Of a stretch of DNA of 64,000 nt, positions 8,424 to 16,895 are shown one piece after another (the first letter of the stretch is position 1; each line of letters opens with the position of its first letter). The translations under genes were made by a program, and so were the position numbers. Location: the NCBI RefSeq assembly GCF_005048155.1, contig NZ_SUMB01000010.1:62001-126000 (forward strand), read 5' to 3'. Origin of the DNA: Streptomyces piniterrae. Lineage in GTDB: Bacteria; Actinomycetota; Actinomycetes; Streptomycetales; Streptomycetaceae. A model generated the notes under the pieces. The model saw only the letters and a list, made by a program, of their open reading frames with translations, did no database searches and had not been told where the DNA came from.

Positions 8424-11033
8424 ATGGACCCGAACACCCACCGGGGACCTGAGGAGCACGGCGCGCAGGGCCGACCCGCCCTGCCGCCGGCACCCGCGTT
8501 CGGCGGCCCGCAAGGCGGTTCCGGCGGGCCGGGCGGTTCCGGCGGGCAGGCCCGTGTGGTCCGGCTCGTCGCCGGCAACTACCTGGTCACCGTCAACCCC
8601 GTCGACGGCAGCGAGGTGGAGCCCTGTCCGCCCGGGGAGCGCCCCGCCGAACCCGGGAAGCGCAGCCCGCAGGAGCGCACCGAGGCCGCCCATGCCGCGG
8701 CGCCCCCGCTGCCCCCGGCCCAGCCCGGTTTCGCCGGGCACGAGATCCCCCTGGAGGAGCGCTCCGAGGAGATCGAACGCCTGGTACGGCTGCTGTCCCG
8801 CGGCCGCTCCGTACGCCTGACCGGCCCCTCAGGATCGGGCCGCACCCGGCTGCTGGACGCCGTCGCCACCGCCTGCGCCGATGTCGCCCCCGACGGCGTC
8901 GTCCGGCTCTCCGGCTACCACCGCACCTCCACCGACCTGCTCCACGCGCTCTTCACCGCCGTCTACGACGCCCCCCAGCACCGCCCCGACCGCCCCGAGC
9001 TGCGCCGGCTGCTCGCCGGCATCGGCGCGATCGTCGTCCTCGACGACCTGGAATTCGGCGGTGCCGCACTCGACGAGCTGCTCGCCGCGACCCCCGAGTG
9101 CGCCTTCCTGATCGCCGCCACCCCGGACGTCGCGGCCCCCAGCCCCGACTCGCACCTCGAAGAGGTCTTCGTCGGCGGCCTCGGCCGCGACGCCTGCACA
9201 CGGCTGCTGGAGCGCGCCGTGGACCGGCCGCTCACCGACGACGAGGAAGCCTGGGCCGCCGACCTGTGGTTCGAGTCCGAGGGGCTGCCGCTGCGCTTCG
9301 TGCAGGCCGCGGCCCTGCTGCGGCAGCGCGACGAAGTGCGGGCCGGACCCGGCGCGCTCGACGACGGATACGGCCTGTTCCCCGACGAGTCCACGGCCAC
9401 CGGAGCCACGGCCCCGGACCCCGCCGACCCCGCTGAGCTGCCCGTCCCGCTGCCGTCCCTCGGCGCGGCCACCTCGCCCGCACCGCTGCTCGCCGAGCGG
9501 CTCGGCGCCGCCGCCCAGGAGACGCTGCGCTTCGCGGTCGCCCTCGGCGGCGAGCTGCCGCACCAGGCGCATCTGCCCGCGCTCACCCAGGACACCCACG
9601 CCGACGCCGCCCTCGGCGATCTGCTGGGCTGCGGCCTGATCAGCCCGGCCGGCACCCACTACCGGCTCGCCGCGACCGTCCAGGAACAGCTGACGGCCGC
9701 GGGCTACGCAGCGGGCGCCGCCGCGCGGGCCCACACCGCCGCCCAGCACTACGCCTGGTGGGCCGGGCACCCCTCGGTCACCCCGGAGCGGGCCGCCGCC
9801 GAGTCCGACGCGGTGCTGGCCGCGATGGGCGTGCTGACCGGCAGCCGCGAGACCGGCCATGCCAGCGCCGCGGTGCTGCTCGCCCACACGGCCGCCCCCG
9901 CGTTCGCCGCGGCCCTGCACTGGAGCGCCTGGGAGCGCAGCCTGCGGCACGGCCAGGAGGCCGCGCGGCTGGCCGGCGAGGTCGCCGAAGAGGCGTACTT
10001 CCACCACGAACTGGGCGTGCTGGCGCTGTGCACCGGCAGTCTCGACCGGGCGCGCGCCGAGCTGGAGGCGTCCATAGGACTGCGCGGGGTGCTCTCCGAC
10101 CGCAATGGCGCGGTCGCCGGACGACGGGCACTCGCCCTGGTCACGGACCGTACGAGGGCCGCCTCCGGCACCACTCCGAAGACCGGCTTCCCCAAGGTCA
10201 CGGCCGGCGCGCCCGCACCGGACGCGAACCCCACGCCCGCCGAGGGCGTGCCGACCACGGTGCTGCGGGCCCCGCGCGCCGACGATTCCGCACCGACGGT
10301 CGCCAACCGGGCCACCCCCGTCGCCGCCGTCGCCCCCGTCACCGCGGTCACCGCACCGACCACGGCTCTCGCGGCGGCCGCCGCCGGCTCCGATGGCGAC
10401 GGCACGGACACCCGGGCCGGCCGGCAGGCGCCCCGTGGCGCCCGGCGCAACCTGGTCGCCGCGGGTGCCGGCGCGCTGCTGGTGGCCGTGCTCGGCACCG
10501 TCGTGACGATCGGCATGACGTCCGGCGGCGACGGCGCCGAGGGCGACAAGGTCACCACCGAGCAGACCACGGACGACAGCGGCGACCAGCAGCCCGGCGA
10601 CGACTTCGGGTCGAGCCTGCCGCCGTCCGGCTCCCACTCCTCCAAGGCCGGCACCCCGAGCCGCAAGAACAGCCCGTCCCCGTCGTCCGACGGGCCCACC
10701 ACCAGCGGCTCGCCGACCGGCCCCAGCGCCGGGCCGACGGGTCCGCCCCCCGGGCCCACCGGGCCGACCAGCCGGCCCACCAGCCCCACCGCCGAGCCCA
10801 CGCCGACCCACAAGCCGACGAACAAGCCGACCCCGACTCCCACCGACGAGCCGACCGGCGATCCCACGGACCCCACGCCGACCGACGATCCCACGGGCAG
10901 CCCGACCACCCAGTCCCCGCAGACGACGACCAGCGCGTCCGGCCCGCCGGCCTCCGAGGCGGCGCCCGCCGACGGCACGTCCTCGTCCGCCGAGGGCAGC
11001 CCGCCCGCCGACGAGGACACCCCCACCGCCTGA
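8424..11033 (+). CDS. Large single-pass membrane protein with P-loop ATPase domain
   Basis: About 869 residues from ATG 8424; a GTG at 8376 is in frame but less likely. A flexible Gly/Pro N-terminus and a short basic beta-type segment (VVRLVAGNYLVTVNPVDGSEVEPCPPGERP, split across residues 35-75) precede an NTPase region: Walker A GPSGSGRTR (about residue 134) and Walker B IVVLDDLE (about 205). A helical, TPR-like section follows (to about 580), then a single membrane helix (about 677-700, NLVAAGAGALLVAVLGTVV), then about 160 residues of Pro/Thr/Ser repeats (PTPTDEPTGDPTDP) predicted outside the cell. It looks like a STAND/NB-ARC-like signalling ATPase tied to the envelope. Function unknown. 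Confidence 0.75.
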   Translation: MDPNTHRGPEEHGAQGRPALPPAPAFGGPQGGSGGPGGSGGQARVVRLVAGNYLVTVNPVDGSEVEPCPPGERPAEPGKRSPQERTEAAHAAAPPLPPAQPGFAGHEIPLEERSEEIERLVRLLSRGRSVRLTGPSGSGRTRLLDAVATACADVAPDGVVRLSGYHRTSTDLLHALFTAVYDAPQHRPDRPELRRLLAGIGAIVVLDDLEFGGAALDELLAATPECAFLIAATPDVAAPSPDSHLEEVFVGGLGRDACTRLLERAVDRPLTDDEEAWAADLWFESEGLPLRFVQAAALLRQRDEVRAGPGALDDGYGLFPDESTATGATAPDPADPAELPVPLPSLGAATSPAPLLAERLGAAAQETLRFAVALGGELPHQAHLPALTQDTHADAALGDLLGCGLISPAGTHYRLAATVQEQLTAAGYAAGAAARAHTAAQHYAWWAGHPSVTPERAAAESDAVLAAMGVLTGSRETGHASAAVLLAHTAAPAFAAALHWSAWERSLRHGQEAARLAGEVAEEAYFHHELGVLALCTGSLDRARAELEASIGLRGVLSDRNGAVAGRRALALVTDRTRAASGTTPKTGFPKVTAGAPAPDANPTPAEGVPTTVLRAPRADDSAPTVANRATPVAAVAPVTAVTAPTTALAAAAAGSDGDGTDTRAGRQAPRGARRNLVAAGAGALLVAVLGTVVTIGMTSGGDGAEGDKVTTEQTTDDSGDQQPGDDFGSSLPPSGSHSSKAGTPSRKNSPSPSSDGPTTSGSPTGPSAGPTGPPPGPTGPTSRPTSPTAEPTPTHKPTNKPTPTPTDEPTGDPTDPTPTDDPTGSPTTQSPQTTTSASGPPASEAAPADGTSSSAEGSPPADEDTPTA

Positions 11034-11063
11034 CGCCCCCGGGGCGGCCACGACGGACAGCAC

Positions 11064-11121
11064 AACGGCCCGGTACGGATCCGGCCGCCATCACGGCGGT
11101 CCGGCCGCGTACCGGGCCGTT
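11064..11121. terminator. Bidirectional terminator between convergent genes
   Basis: Perfect 14-bp arms AACGGCCCGGTACG (11064-11077) and its complement (11108-11121) with an inner smaller hairpin, followed by TTTGCG. It serves the large membrane protein gene and probably nucS from the other side. Confidence 0.75.
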
Positions 11122-11184
11122 TGCGTGGGTGTGTTCACCGCGGGCCCGCGGGGTGCACCGCGGGTGCCCCGTCGGGCCGAAGAA

Positions 11185-11847
11185 TCAGAACAGCCGCAGC
11201 TTGTCGTCCTCGATGCCGCGCAGCGCGTCGTAATCCAGCACCACACAGCTCATACCGCGGTCGGTCGCCAGCACTCGTGCCTGCGGCTTGATCTCCTGAG
11301 CTGCGAAAACGCCCTTCACCGGGGCCAAGTGCGGGTCCCGGTTGAGGAGTTCGAGATAGCGGGTGAGCTGTTCCACACCATCGATCTCGCCACGCCGTTT
11401 GATCTCGACGGCGACGGTCTGGCCATCGGCGTCCCGGCACAAGATATCCACCGGTCCGATAGCGGTGGGGTATTCACGCCGAATCAGCGAATAACCCTCG
11501 CCGAGGGTTTCGATCCGGTCCGCGAGCAACTCCTGGAGGTGCGCCTCCACACCGTCCTTGATGAGGCCGGGGTCGACGCCGAGTTCGTGCGAGGAGTCGT
11601 GCAGGACCTCCTCCAGGGTGATGATGAGCTTCTCGCCGCCCTTGTTCTCCACCGTCCACACACTGCCGTCCCCCTCCTTGAGGGAACAGGGCGGGGACAT
11701 CCAGTTGAGCGGTTTGTAGGCCCTGTCGTCCGCGTGAATGGAGACGGAGCCGTCCGCTTTCACCAGGATGAGGCGGGGGGCCGACGGGAGGTGGGCAGTG
11801 AGCCGGCCCGCGTAGTCGACGGAGCAGCGGGCGATGACGAGACGCAT
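11185..11847 (-). CDS. nucS: Mismatch-specific endonuclease NucS/EndoMS
   Basis: 220 residues, the usual length. NucS cuts both strands at G-T, G-G and T-T mismatches and provides mismatch repair in actinobacteria that lack MutS/MutL. The N-terminal domain begins MRLVIARCSVDYAGRL; the C-terminal PD-(D/E)XK nuclease has GPVDILCRDADGQTVAVEIKRR, with D, E and K as the catalytic set. The C-terminal end DKLRLF resembles the beta-clamp-binding tail of the family. Divergent from the 12096-12488 gene. Confidence 0.94.
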   Translation of the reverse strand: MRLVIARCSVDYAGRLTAHLPSAPRLILVKADGSVSIHADDRAYKPLNWMSPPCSLKEGDGSVWTVENKGGEKLIITLEEVLHDSSHELGVDPGLIKDGVEAHLQELLADRIETLGEGYSLIRREYPTAIGPVDILCRDADGQTVAVEIKRRGEIDGVEQLTRYLELLNRDPHLAPVKGVFAAQEIKPQARVLATDRGMSCVVLDYDALRGIEDDKLRLF

Positions 11848-12095
11848 GGTGCGCCACGCTACTCGACCGGAGGGCACCGACGCGATTCGCCTGTGGATCA
11901 CTGTGCTTTTACGGCGGAAACCCCCGCACCCCAGGCGTTCGGTAATGGCCGGTTGTATGTGCAATCTCCTGGTGCGGGCCTCTTGCGCGGCATACCGTTG
12001 AAGCAGGGGGTCGTGAGGCGAACACGCTCTGTCGCGAATTCCCCTTGTCCCATCCCTGAGGTCCCGTCCCGGCGGGGCCGCGAGAGGAGAACCTC

Positions 12096-12488
12096 ATGTC
12101 GCTCGACGTCTCACCGGCCCTCCTCGAACAGGCCGAGCGAGGCGAGGTCGACGAAGCCGCATTTGTCGACTGCGTCCGGAACTCCCTGCCCTACGCATGG
12201 GGGATGATCAGCTCTCTGGTGGCTCAGCTGAAGGTGGACGGCGGCGAGTTCGCCGACAATCAGACGCCTCCGCCGGACGAGCAGGCGCGCGGCCAGCTGC
12301 TGCGCGCGCTGGCGAGTGACGCCATACGCGGTTCGTTGGAGCGCCACTTCGGGGTGCGACTCGCCTTCCAGAACTGCCACCGTGTCGCGGTCTTCCCGCT
12401 CGACCCGGTGGTGGACGACCGCCTGGCCCGATTCACCTCCATTCGGGGTCAGCTGCTGAACCAGTCGCCCGAACTGCGCGACTGCTGA
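12096..12488 (+). CDS. SCO5389-family conserved protein
   Basis: 130 residues, ATG with a GAGAGGAG ribosome site. Small, acidic, soluble, no membrane helix. Actinobacteria-wide conserved protein that I recognise only as the uncharacterised SCO5389 family, next to nucS in Streptomyces. Visible features: EAAFVDCVRNSLPYAWGMIS near the N-terminus and a Cys pair too far apart for a metal site. The name rests on memory of synteny and sequence feel. Confidence 0.8.
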   Translation: MSLDVSPALLEQAERGEVDEAAFVDCVRNSLPYAWGMISSLVAQLKVDGGEFADNQTPPPDEQARGQLLRALASDAIRGSLERHFGVRLAFQNCHRVAVFPLDPVVDDRLARFTSIRGQLLNQSPELRDC

Positions 12489-12495
12489 TCGGAGT

Positions 12496-12553
12496 TGCTG
12501 CCGCTGCGCCCCTTGGCGTGGGCACGTACGAGGCCCATGCGCCAGCGGCAGCA
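12496..12553. terminator. Possible terminator between convergent genes
   Basis: Perfect 11-bp inverted arms TGCTGCCGCTG (12496-12506) and its complement (12543-12553) with a 36-nt loop, in the gap between 12488 and 12585. The long loop lowers confidence. Confidence 0.4.
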
Positions 12554-12584
12554 CACCGCACCGCCGGCCGATGTCCCCCTGGAG

Positions 12585-13634
12585 TCACCCCAGCTGCGGC
12601 AGGACCTCGGCCCCGAGCCGGCGGACGTTCTCCTCGGTGGCGGCGAGATCGCCGGAGCCCTCGACCAGCAGCGCGAACCTGCTGATACCGGTCCGCTCCG
12701 CGGTCGCCGCCAACCGGTCCGCGCACAGCCGGGGCTCGCCCACCGGGTGCAGCCCGCACAACAGCTCCGTATAAGCCACCGGATCACGCATCGCGCGATA
12801 GCGGCCGTCGACCGTCACATGCGCGCCCAGCCCCTGCTGCAGCCAGCCGGGCATCGCCTTCGTCAGCGTCTCCTTGGCGTCCCTGCGGGCGTCGGCGATC
12901 TGCACCACACCCGCCGAGACATGCTCGACCGCGGCCACCTCGTCGGCGTCCCGGCCGGCCTCCCGCGCGGCCGTCCGCCACAGCGCGACCATCTCCGCCT
13001 TCTCGTCGTCGCCGCAGTGCATGCCCAGCAGCATCGGCAGCCCGCGCTCGGCGGCCCGCCGGACCGACGCGGGCGAGGTGCAGGCCAGCACCACCGGCGG
13101 CCCCGGATTAGCGGCACCGGCGGAGTCCGGGAAGTCCAGCGCCTGATCCGGCCGCGGTACCACCGCCACCTCACGGAACGCGTAGCGCTCGCCCGCCGCG
13201 CCGACCCGGGGCTCGCGCAGCCAGCGCAACAACAGGTCGAGGGACTCGGGGAAGCCGTGGTCGTACGCCGCGAGACCGGTGCCGAAGACCTCCAGATCCA
13301 CCCACGGGCCGCCCCGGCCGACGCCGAGCGTGAAGCGGCCTCCGGAGGTGAGATGCAGCAGCGCCGCCTGCTCACCGAGCGCCACCGGATGCTGGGTGGG
13401 CAGTACGCTGACGGCCGTACCGACGCCGATCCGGCGGGTCCGGCCCAGCAGCAGCGCTGCCAGGGTCACCGCATTCGGGCAGACGCCGTAGGGGACGAAG
13501 TGGTGCTCCGCCAGCCAGACGGCATCGAGACCGGACTGTTCCGCGACCTCCGCGGAGCGCACCGCGCGGTGCAGTGCTTCCCCTTGTCCCTGACCCGGGA
13601 ATTGAGCGGCCAGGATGAAAGCCCCAACGCGCAT
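12585..13634 (-). CDS. LLM-class flavin-dependent oxidoreductase (luciferase-like)
   Basis: 349 residues from ATG 13634. Bacterial luciferase-like TIM barrel: GAFILAAQFPGQG at the N-terminus, LDAVWLAEHHFVPYGVCPNA-like region (residues about 38-57), GVGTAVSVLPTQHPVALGEQAALL and RFTLGVGRGG are diagnostic. It probably uses FMN or F420 in a monooxygenase or reductase reaction; the substrate is unknown. Single-gene unit, divergent from the 13824 gene. Confidence 0.88.
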   Translation of the reverse strand: MRVGAFILAAQFPGQGQGEALHRAVRSAEVAEQSGLDAVWLAEHHFVPYGVCPNAVTLAALLLGRTRRIGVGTAVSVLPTQHPVALGEQAALLHLTSGGRFTLGVGRGGPWVDLEVFGTGLAAYDHGFPESLDLLLRWLREPRVGAAGERYAFREVAVVPRPDQALDFPDSAGAANPGPPVVLACTSPASVRRAAERGLPMLLGMHCGDDEKAEMVALWRTAAREAGRDADEVAAVEHVSAGVVQIADARRDAKETLTKAMPGWLQQGLGAHVTVDGRYRAMRDPVAYTELLCGLHPVGEPRLCADRLAATAERTGISRFALLVEGSGDLAATEENVRRLGAEVLPQLG

Positions 13635-13823
13635 CGCTCTCTGCCTCCTCGCAGCCGACGCGACTCCCCCCTTACAGGCAACAACGTCTGACACGTGCCA
13701 AGGGCACGGCCTGCGGGCCAAATTTCCCGATGATCGCAGAAACGCAACGGGCAGTACGTTCCGGCCACCCAGCCGCGTACGCTGGTGACAGCCCGTGACC
13801 CCAGAGATTTCCCGAGGTGCACA

Positions 13824-14141
13824 GTGTCTCCGCGTCGAAACCGCCAGCGGGGCGGTGCGAAGCCCACCGACCGCACCGGCGGGGACCGTTACGGCCTGGA
13901 AAAGACGGAGGAGTGGCGCGGCGAGGACTGGGTCGTCCGGCAGATCGGCGGCGGCGGGGCCGCCAAGCACTACCGCTGCCCCGGCTGCGACCAGGAGATC
14001 CCGCCCGGCGTGCCGCATGTGGTGGCCTGGCCGCAGGACGGCGATGTCGACGACCGCAGACACTGGCACAAAGCGTGCTGGAACGCACGGGACCGCCGGA
14101 GCGCGCGGCTCCAGCGGTCCCGAAACGCCCCCAGATACTGA
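13824..14141 (+). CDS. Small basic CxxC protein (annotated 'ATP/GTP-binding' in relatives)
   Basis: 105 residues from GTG 13824, with GAGG upstream; a longer frame from 13785 is possible but lacks a ribosome site. Very basic N- and C-termini (SPRRNRQRGG, RRSARLQRSRNA) flank a compact core with a YRCPGCDQEIPPGVPHVV motif and a later HWHKACW. The CxxC pair with the His/Cys cluster suggests a one-zinc ribbon, so nucleic-acid binding is a reasonable guess. I recall relatives labelled ATP/GTP-binding, but no P-loop is visible. Confidence 0.75.
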   Translation: MSPRRNRQRGGAKPTDRTGGDRYGLEKTEEWRGEDWVVRQIGGGGAAKHYRCPGCDQEIPPGVPHVVAWPQDGDVDDRRHWHKACWNARDRRSARLQRSRNAPRY

Positions 14142-14177
14142 GCGGTCGACGCGTCCCGCGTCGTTGTGCGTCGCGTC

Positions 14178-15521
14178 CTACACGTCGCGCTGGGACTGTG
14201 CGGCGAAGGCGCCGCCCAACACCACGGCGGTCACGCCGGTGAGGATCCACAGCGGGGTCCAGCCCTGCGGGCCCGATTCCGTACCGAGGAACGGGTTGTC
14301 GTAGAGCGTCGCCAGCGAGTTGGGAATCGAGTACGTGATGAGGGCCTCGCTGAGGTCCCTGAGGCTCTCCGAGCCGATCATGAACACCGCGAGCAGCATG
14401 GGCAGCAGCACCACCCCGAGCATGGCGCTGATGGCGCCCGCGGAGTGCCGCAGCAACGAGCCCACGGCCAGGGCCAGCAGGCCGAGCATCGAGACGTACA
14501 GGCCGACGCCCACGGTGGCCCGCAGCCACTGGTCACTGGTGGCGTCCGGGCCGTACACCATGCCGTTGAAGATCAGCGCGACGAGGGTCGTGCTGACGGT
14601 CGTGATGACGAAGGCCAGGGCGAAGAAGACGATCGCCTTGGCCGTGAGCACCCGTGCCCGGCTGGGGCACGCGGTCATCGTGGTGCGGATCATCCCCGTG
14701 CCGTACTCGGAGGAGATCACCAGGACACCCAGCGGGATGATGCCCAGGGTGCCCAGCAGGACGCCGAGGAACGAGAACCCGAGCTTCGGGTGCACCTGGC
14801 GGTCCGGGCTGCTCAGGGCGAGCGCGGTCATCAGACCGATGCCGACGATCAAGACGACCATGACGCTCAGCGTCCAGATCGTCGAGCGCACCGAGCGGAT
14901 CTTCGTCCACTCGGAGGCCAGCGCATGACCGAGGTGGGTACTGCGTACCGGGATCGGCGAGACATAACCGGCGCCGCCGGCCTGCCAGTTGGGGGCCGCC
15001 TGCTGCGGGGGCTGACCCTGCGGGGGCTGGCCCTGCTGGGGGACCTGGCCCTGCGGCGCACCGGCCCCGGCGTACGCGGGCTGGGGCTGCTGCTGGGGCG
15101 ACTGGGCCGGGGGCTGGGCGGCCTGGAGCATCATCGTGCCGCCGCCCGCGCCCTGGGCCTGACCGCCCGGCCCATGAGCCGCGAGGGGCTGCGGGGCCTG
15201 CGGCTGCGGAGCCTGCTGGTGCTGCGGAGCCTGCTGCGACTGCGCCTCGGGCAGCGGCTGCGCCTGGAGCATCATCGTGCCGGCCTCCTTGGCGGGGCCG
15301 TTCTGCTCCGGCGCCTGCTGGGCCTGGAGCATCATCGTGCCCGCCTCCTTGGCGAGCGTGGGGCCCGCCGGAGGCTGGTCCTGCTGCTGCGGCTGCTGGG
15401 GCGCGGCCGGCGGTGCGGCCGGCGGCATGGGCGGGGCGGGCGGCATCGGCTGAGCCTGCGCGGCGCCGGGGGCGTTCGGCTCAGGCTGCGGCTGGTGCTG
15501 CGGCTGCTGAGGGGTGGTCAT
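14178..15521 (-). CDS. ABC-2 permease with long Pro/Gln-rich N-terminal tail
   Basis: 447 residues. Residues 1 to about 190 are disordered and rich in Pro, Gln and Ala, with three copies of a motif GTMMLQA (two preceded by KEA). From about residue 205 (LASEWTKIRSVRSTIWTLS) it is an ordinary six-helix ABC-2 permease. The start ATG (15519-15521) overlaps the ATPase stop as ATGA, so translation is coupled. It pairs with the ATPase at 15518-16735 and is a paralogue of the 16896-17669 permease, which lacks the tail. Export substrate unknown. The three repeats are also visible in DNA near 15122, 15263 and 15323. Confidence 0.85.
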   Translation of the reverse strand: MTTPQQPQHQPQPEPNAPGAAQAQPMPPAPPMPPAAPPAAPQQPQQQDQPPAGPTLAKEAGTMMLQAQQAPEQNGPAKEAGTMMLQAQPLPEAQSQQAPQHQQAPQPQAPQPLAAHGPGGQAQGAGGGTMMLQAAQPPAQSPQQQPQPAYAGAGAPQGQVPQQGQPPQGQPPQQAAPNWQAGGAGYVSPIPVRSTHLGHALASEWTKIRSVRSTIWTLSVMVVLIVGIGLMTALALSSPDRQVHPKLGFSFLGVLLGTLGIIPLGVLVISSEYGTGMIRTTMTACPSRARVLTAKAIVFFALAFVITTVSTTLVALIFNGMVYGPDATSDQWLRATVGVGLYVSMLGLLALAVGSLLRHSAGAISAMLGVVLLPMLLAVFMIGSESLRDLSEALITYSIPNSLATLYDNPFLGTESGPQGWTPLWILTGVTAVVLGGAFAAQSQRDV

Positions 15522-16735
15522 CGGGCGTCCTCGATCGGTGCGGGCTGTGGGGCGGGTGCGGTCTGCGCGGGGGCCTGCGGCTGCTGCCCGTACGGGTGGG
15601 GCGCGCCGTACGGCTGCCCCTGGGCGGGCGGCGGATACCCCTGCCCGGGAGCGGCGGCGGGCGGCGCCTGCTGGGCGTACGGGTCCTGCGGGGCGTACGG
15701 GTTCGGCTGGCCCTGGCCCGGCATACCGGGCGGATACCCCTGACCGGCATAGCCCTGCGGCGCGCCGCCCGGCATCCCGTATCCGGCCGGTGCCTCCTGC
15801 AGGCCGGCCCGCTGGTCGATCGTCGACCGGTAGTCCACGGCGCCCTGCGTCAGCTGCATATACGCCTCTTCCAGCGACGCCTGGTGCGGCGACAGCTCCC
15901 ACAGCCGGACATCGGCCTCATGCGCGAGATCGCTGATCCGGGGGAGCGGCAGCCCGGTCACCCGCAGCGCGCCGTCCTTCTCGGCCACGACCTGCCCGCC
16001 CGCCTCGCCGAGCGTCGAGGTCAGCTTCTCGCGCTGCTCGGGCTCACCGTCGGGGGTGCGCACCCGGGCGAAATCGGCGGAGTTGGCCGAGATGAAGTCC
16101 TTGACCGACATGTCGGCCAGCAGCTGGCCGCGGCCGATCACGATCAAGTGCTCGGCGGTGAGCGCCATTTCGCTCATCAGGTGCGAGGAGACGAAGACCG
16201 TACGGCCCTCGGCCGCCAGCTGCTTCATCAGGTTGCGCACCCACAGGATGCCCTCCGGGTCGAGGCCGTTGACCGGCTCGTCGAAGAGCAGCACCTGCGG
16301 GTCGCCGAGCAGCGCCGCGGCGATGCCGAGCCGCTGGCCCATGCCGAGCGAGAAGCCCTTGGAGCGCCGCTTGGCGACGTCCTGGAGGCCGACCACGCCG
16401 AGCACCTCGTCGACCCGGCGGGCCGGGATGCCGGACAGCTGGGCGAGGCAGAGCAGGTGCTGGCGCGCGCTGCGGCCGCCGTGCACGGCCTTGGCGTCGA
16501 GCAGCGCGCCCACCTGGCGGGGAGCGTTGGGAAGCTGGCGGAAGGGGCGGCCGCCGATGGTGGCGCGCCCCGAGGTCGGGGCGTCCAGGCCCAGGATCAT
16601 GCGCATCGTCGTCGACTTGCCGGAGCCGTTGGGCCCCAGGAAGCCGGTGACCGTGCCCGGCCGTACTTGGAACGACAGGTTGTGCACGGCCGTCTTGGCG
16701 CCATAGCGCTTCGTCAGGCCGACTGCCTCGATCAT
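15518..16735 (-). CDS. ABC ATPase with Pro/Gln/Tyr-rich C-terminal tail
   Basis: 405 residues. Residues 1 to about 300 are a full ATPase: Walker A GPNGSGKSTT, signature in FSLGMGQRLGIAAALL, Walker B VLLFDEPVNGLDP, switch His in VSSHLMSE. The last 90 or so residues are low complexity (PQGYAGQGYPPGMPGQ, PYGAPHPYGQQ). It lies downstream of the 16896-18658 pair and is clearly a duplicate of the 17672 ATPase, sharing HGGRSAR/V.HLLCLAQ. Partner permease starts inside its stop codon. Confidence 0.88.
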   Translation of the reverse strand: MIEAVGLTKRYGAKTAVHNLSFQVRPGTVTGFLGPNGSGKSTTMRMILGLDAPTSGRATIGGRPFRQLPNAPRQVGALLDAKAVHGGRSARQHLLCLAQLSGIPARRVDEVLGVVGLQDVAKRRSKGFSLGMGQRLGIAAALLGDPQVLLFDEPVNGLDPEGILWVRNLMKQLAAEGRTVFVSSHLMSEMALTAEHLIVIGRGQLLADMSVKDFISANSADFARVRTPDGEPEQREKLTSTLGEAGGQVVAEKDGALRVTGLPLPRISDLAHEADVRLWELSPHQASLEEAYMQLTQGAVDYRSTIDQRAGLQEAPAGYGMPGGAPQGYAGQGYPPGMPGQGQPNPYAPQDPYAQQAPPAAAPGQGYPPPAQGQPYGAPHPYGQQPQAPAQTAPAPQPAPIEDAR

Positions 16736-16895
16736 TCTCCGCCCCTCGCGAGATTGGTCGGGGCAGAGGCGCCCTCGTGCCCCCGTGAGAGTTAGGAGGC
16801 TATCCGCACGTTGACGGTTCCCGTCAATCCGGATCGATGCGCGACGCCCGCTCGTCTTCCGGAGGGAATCCCTTCGACGCGGCCCGGCGCGGCGG

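Noticed and set aside
8829..11063. 744-residue minus-strand frame
   Set aside because: Gly/Arg-rich shadow of the large membrane protein gene.
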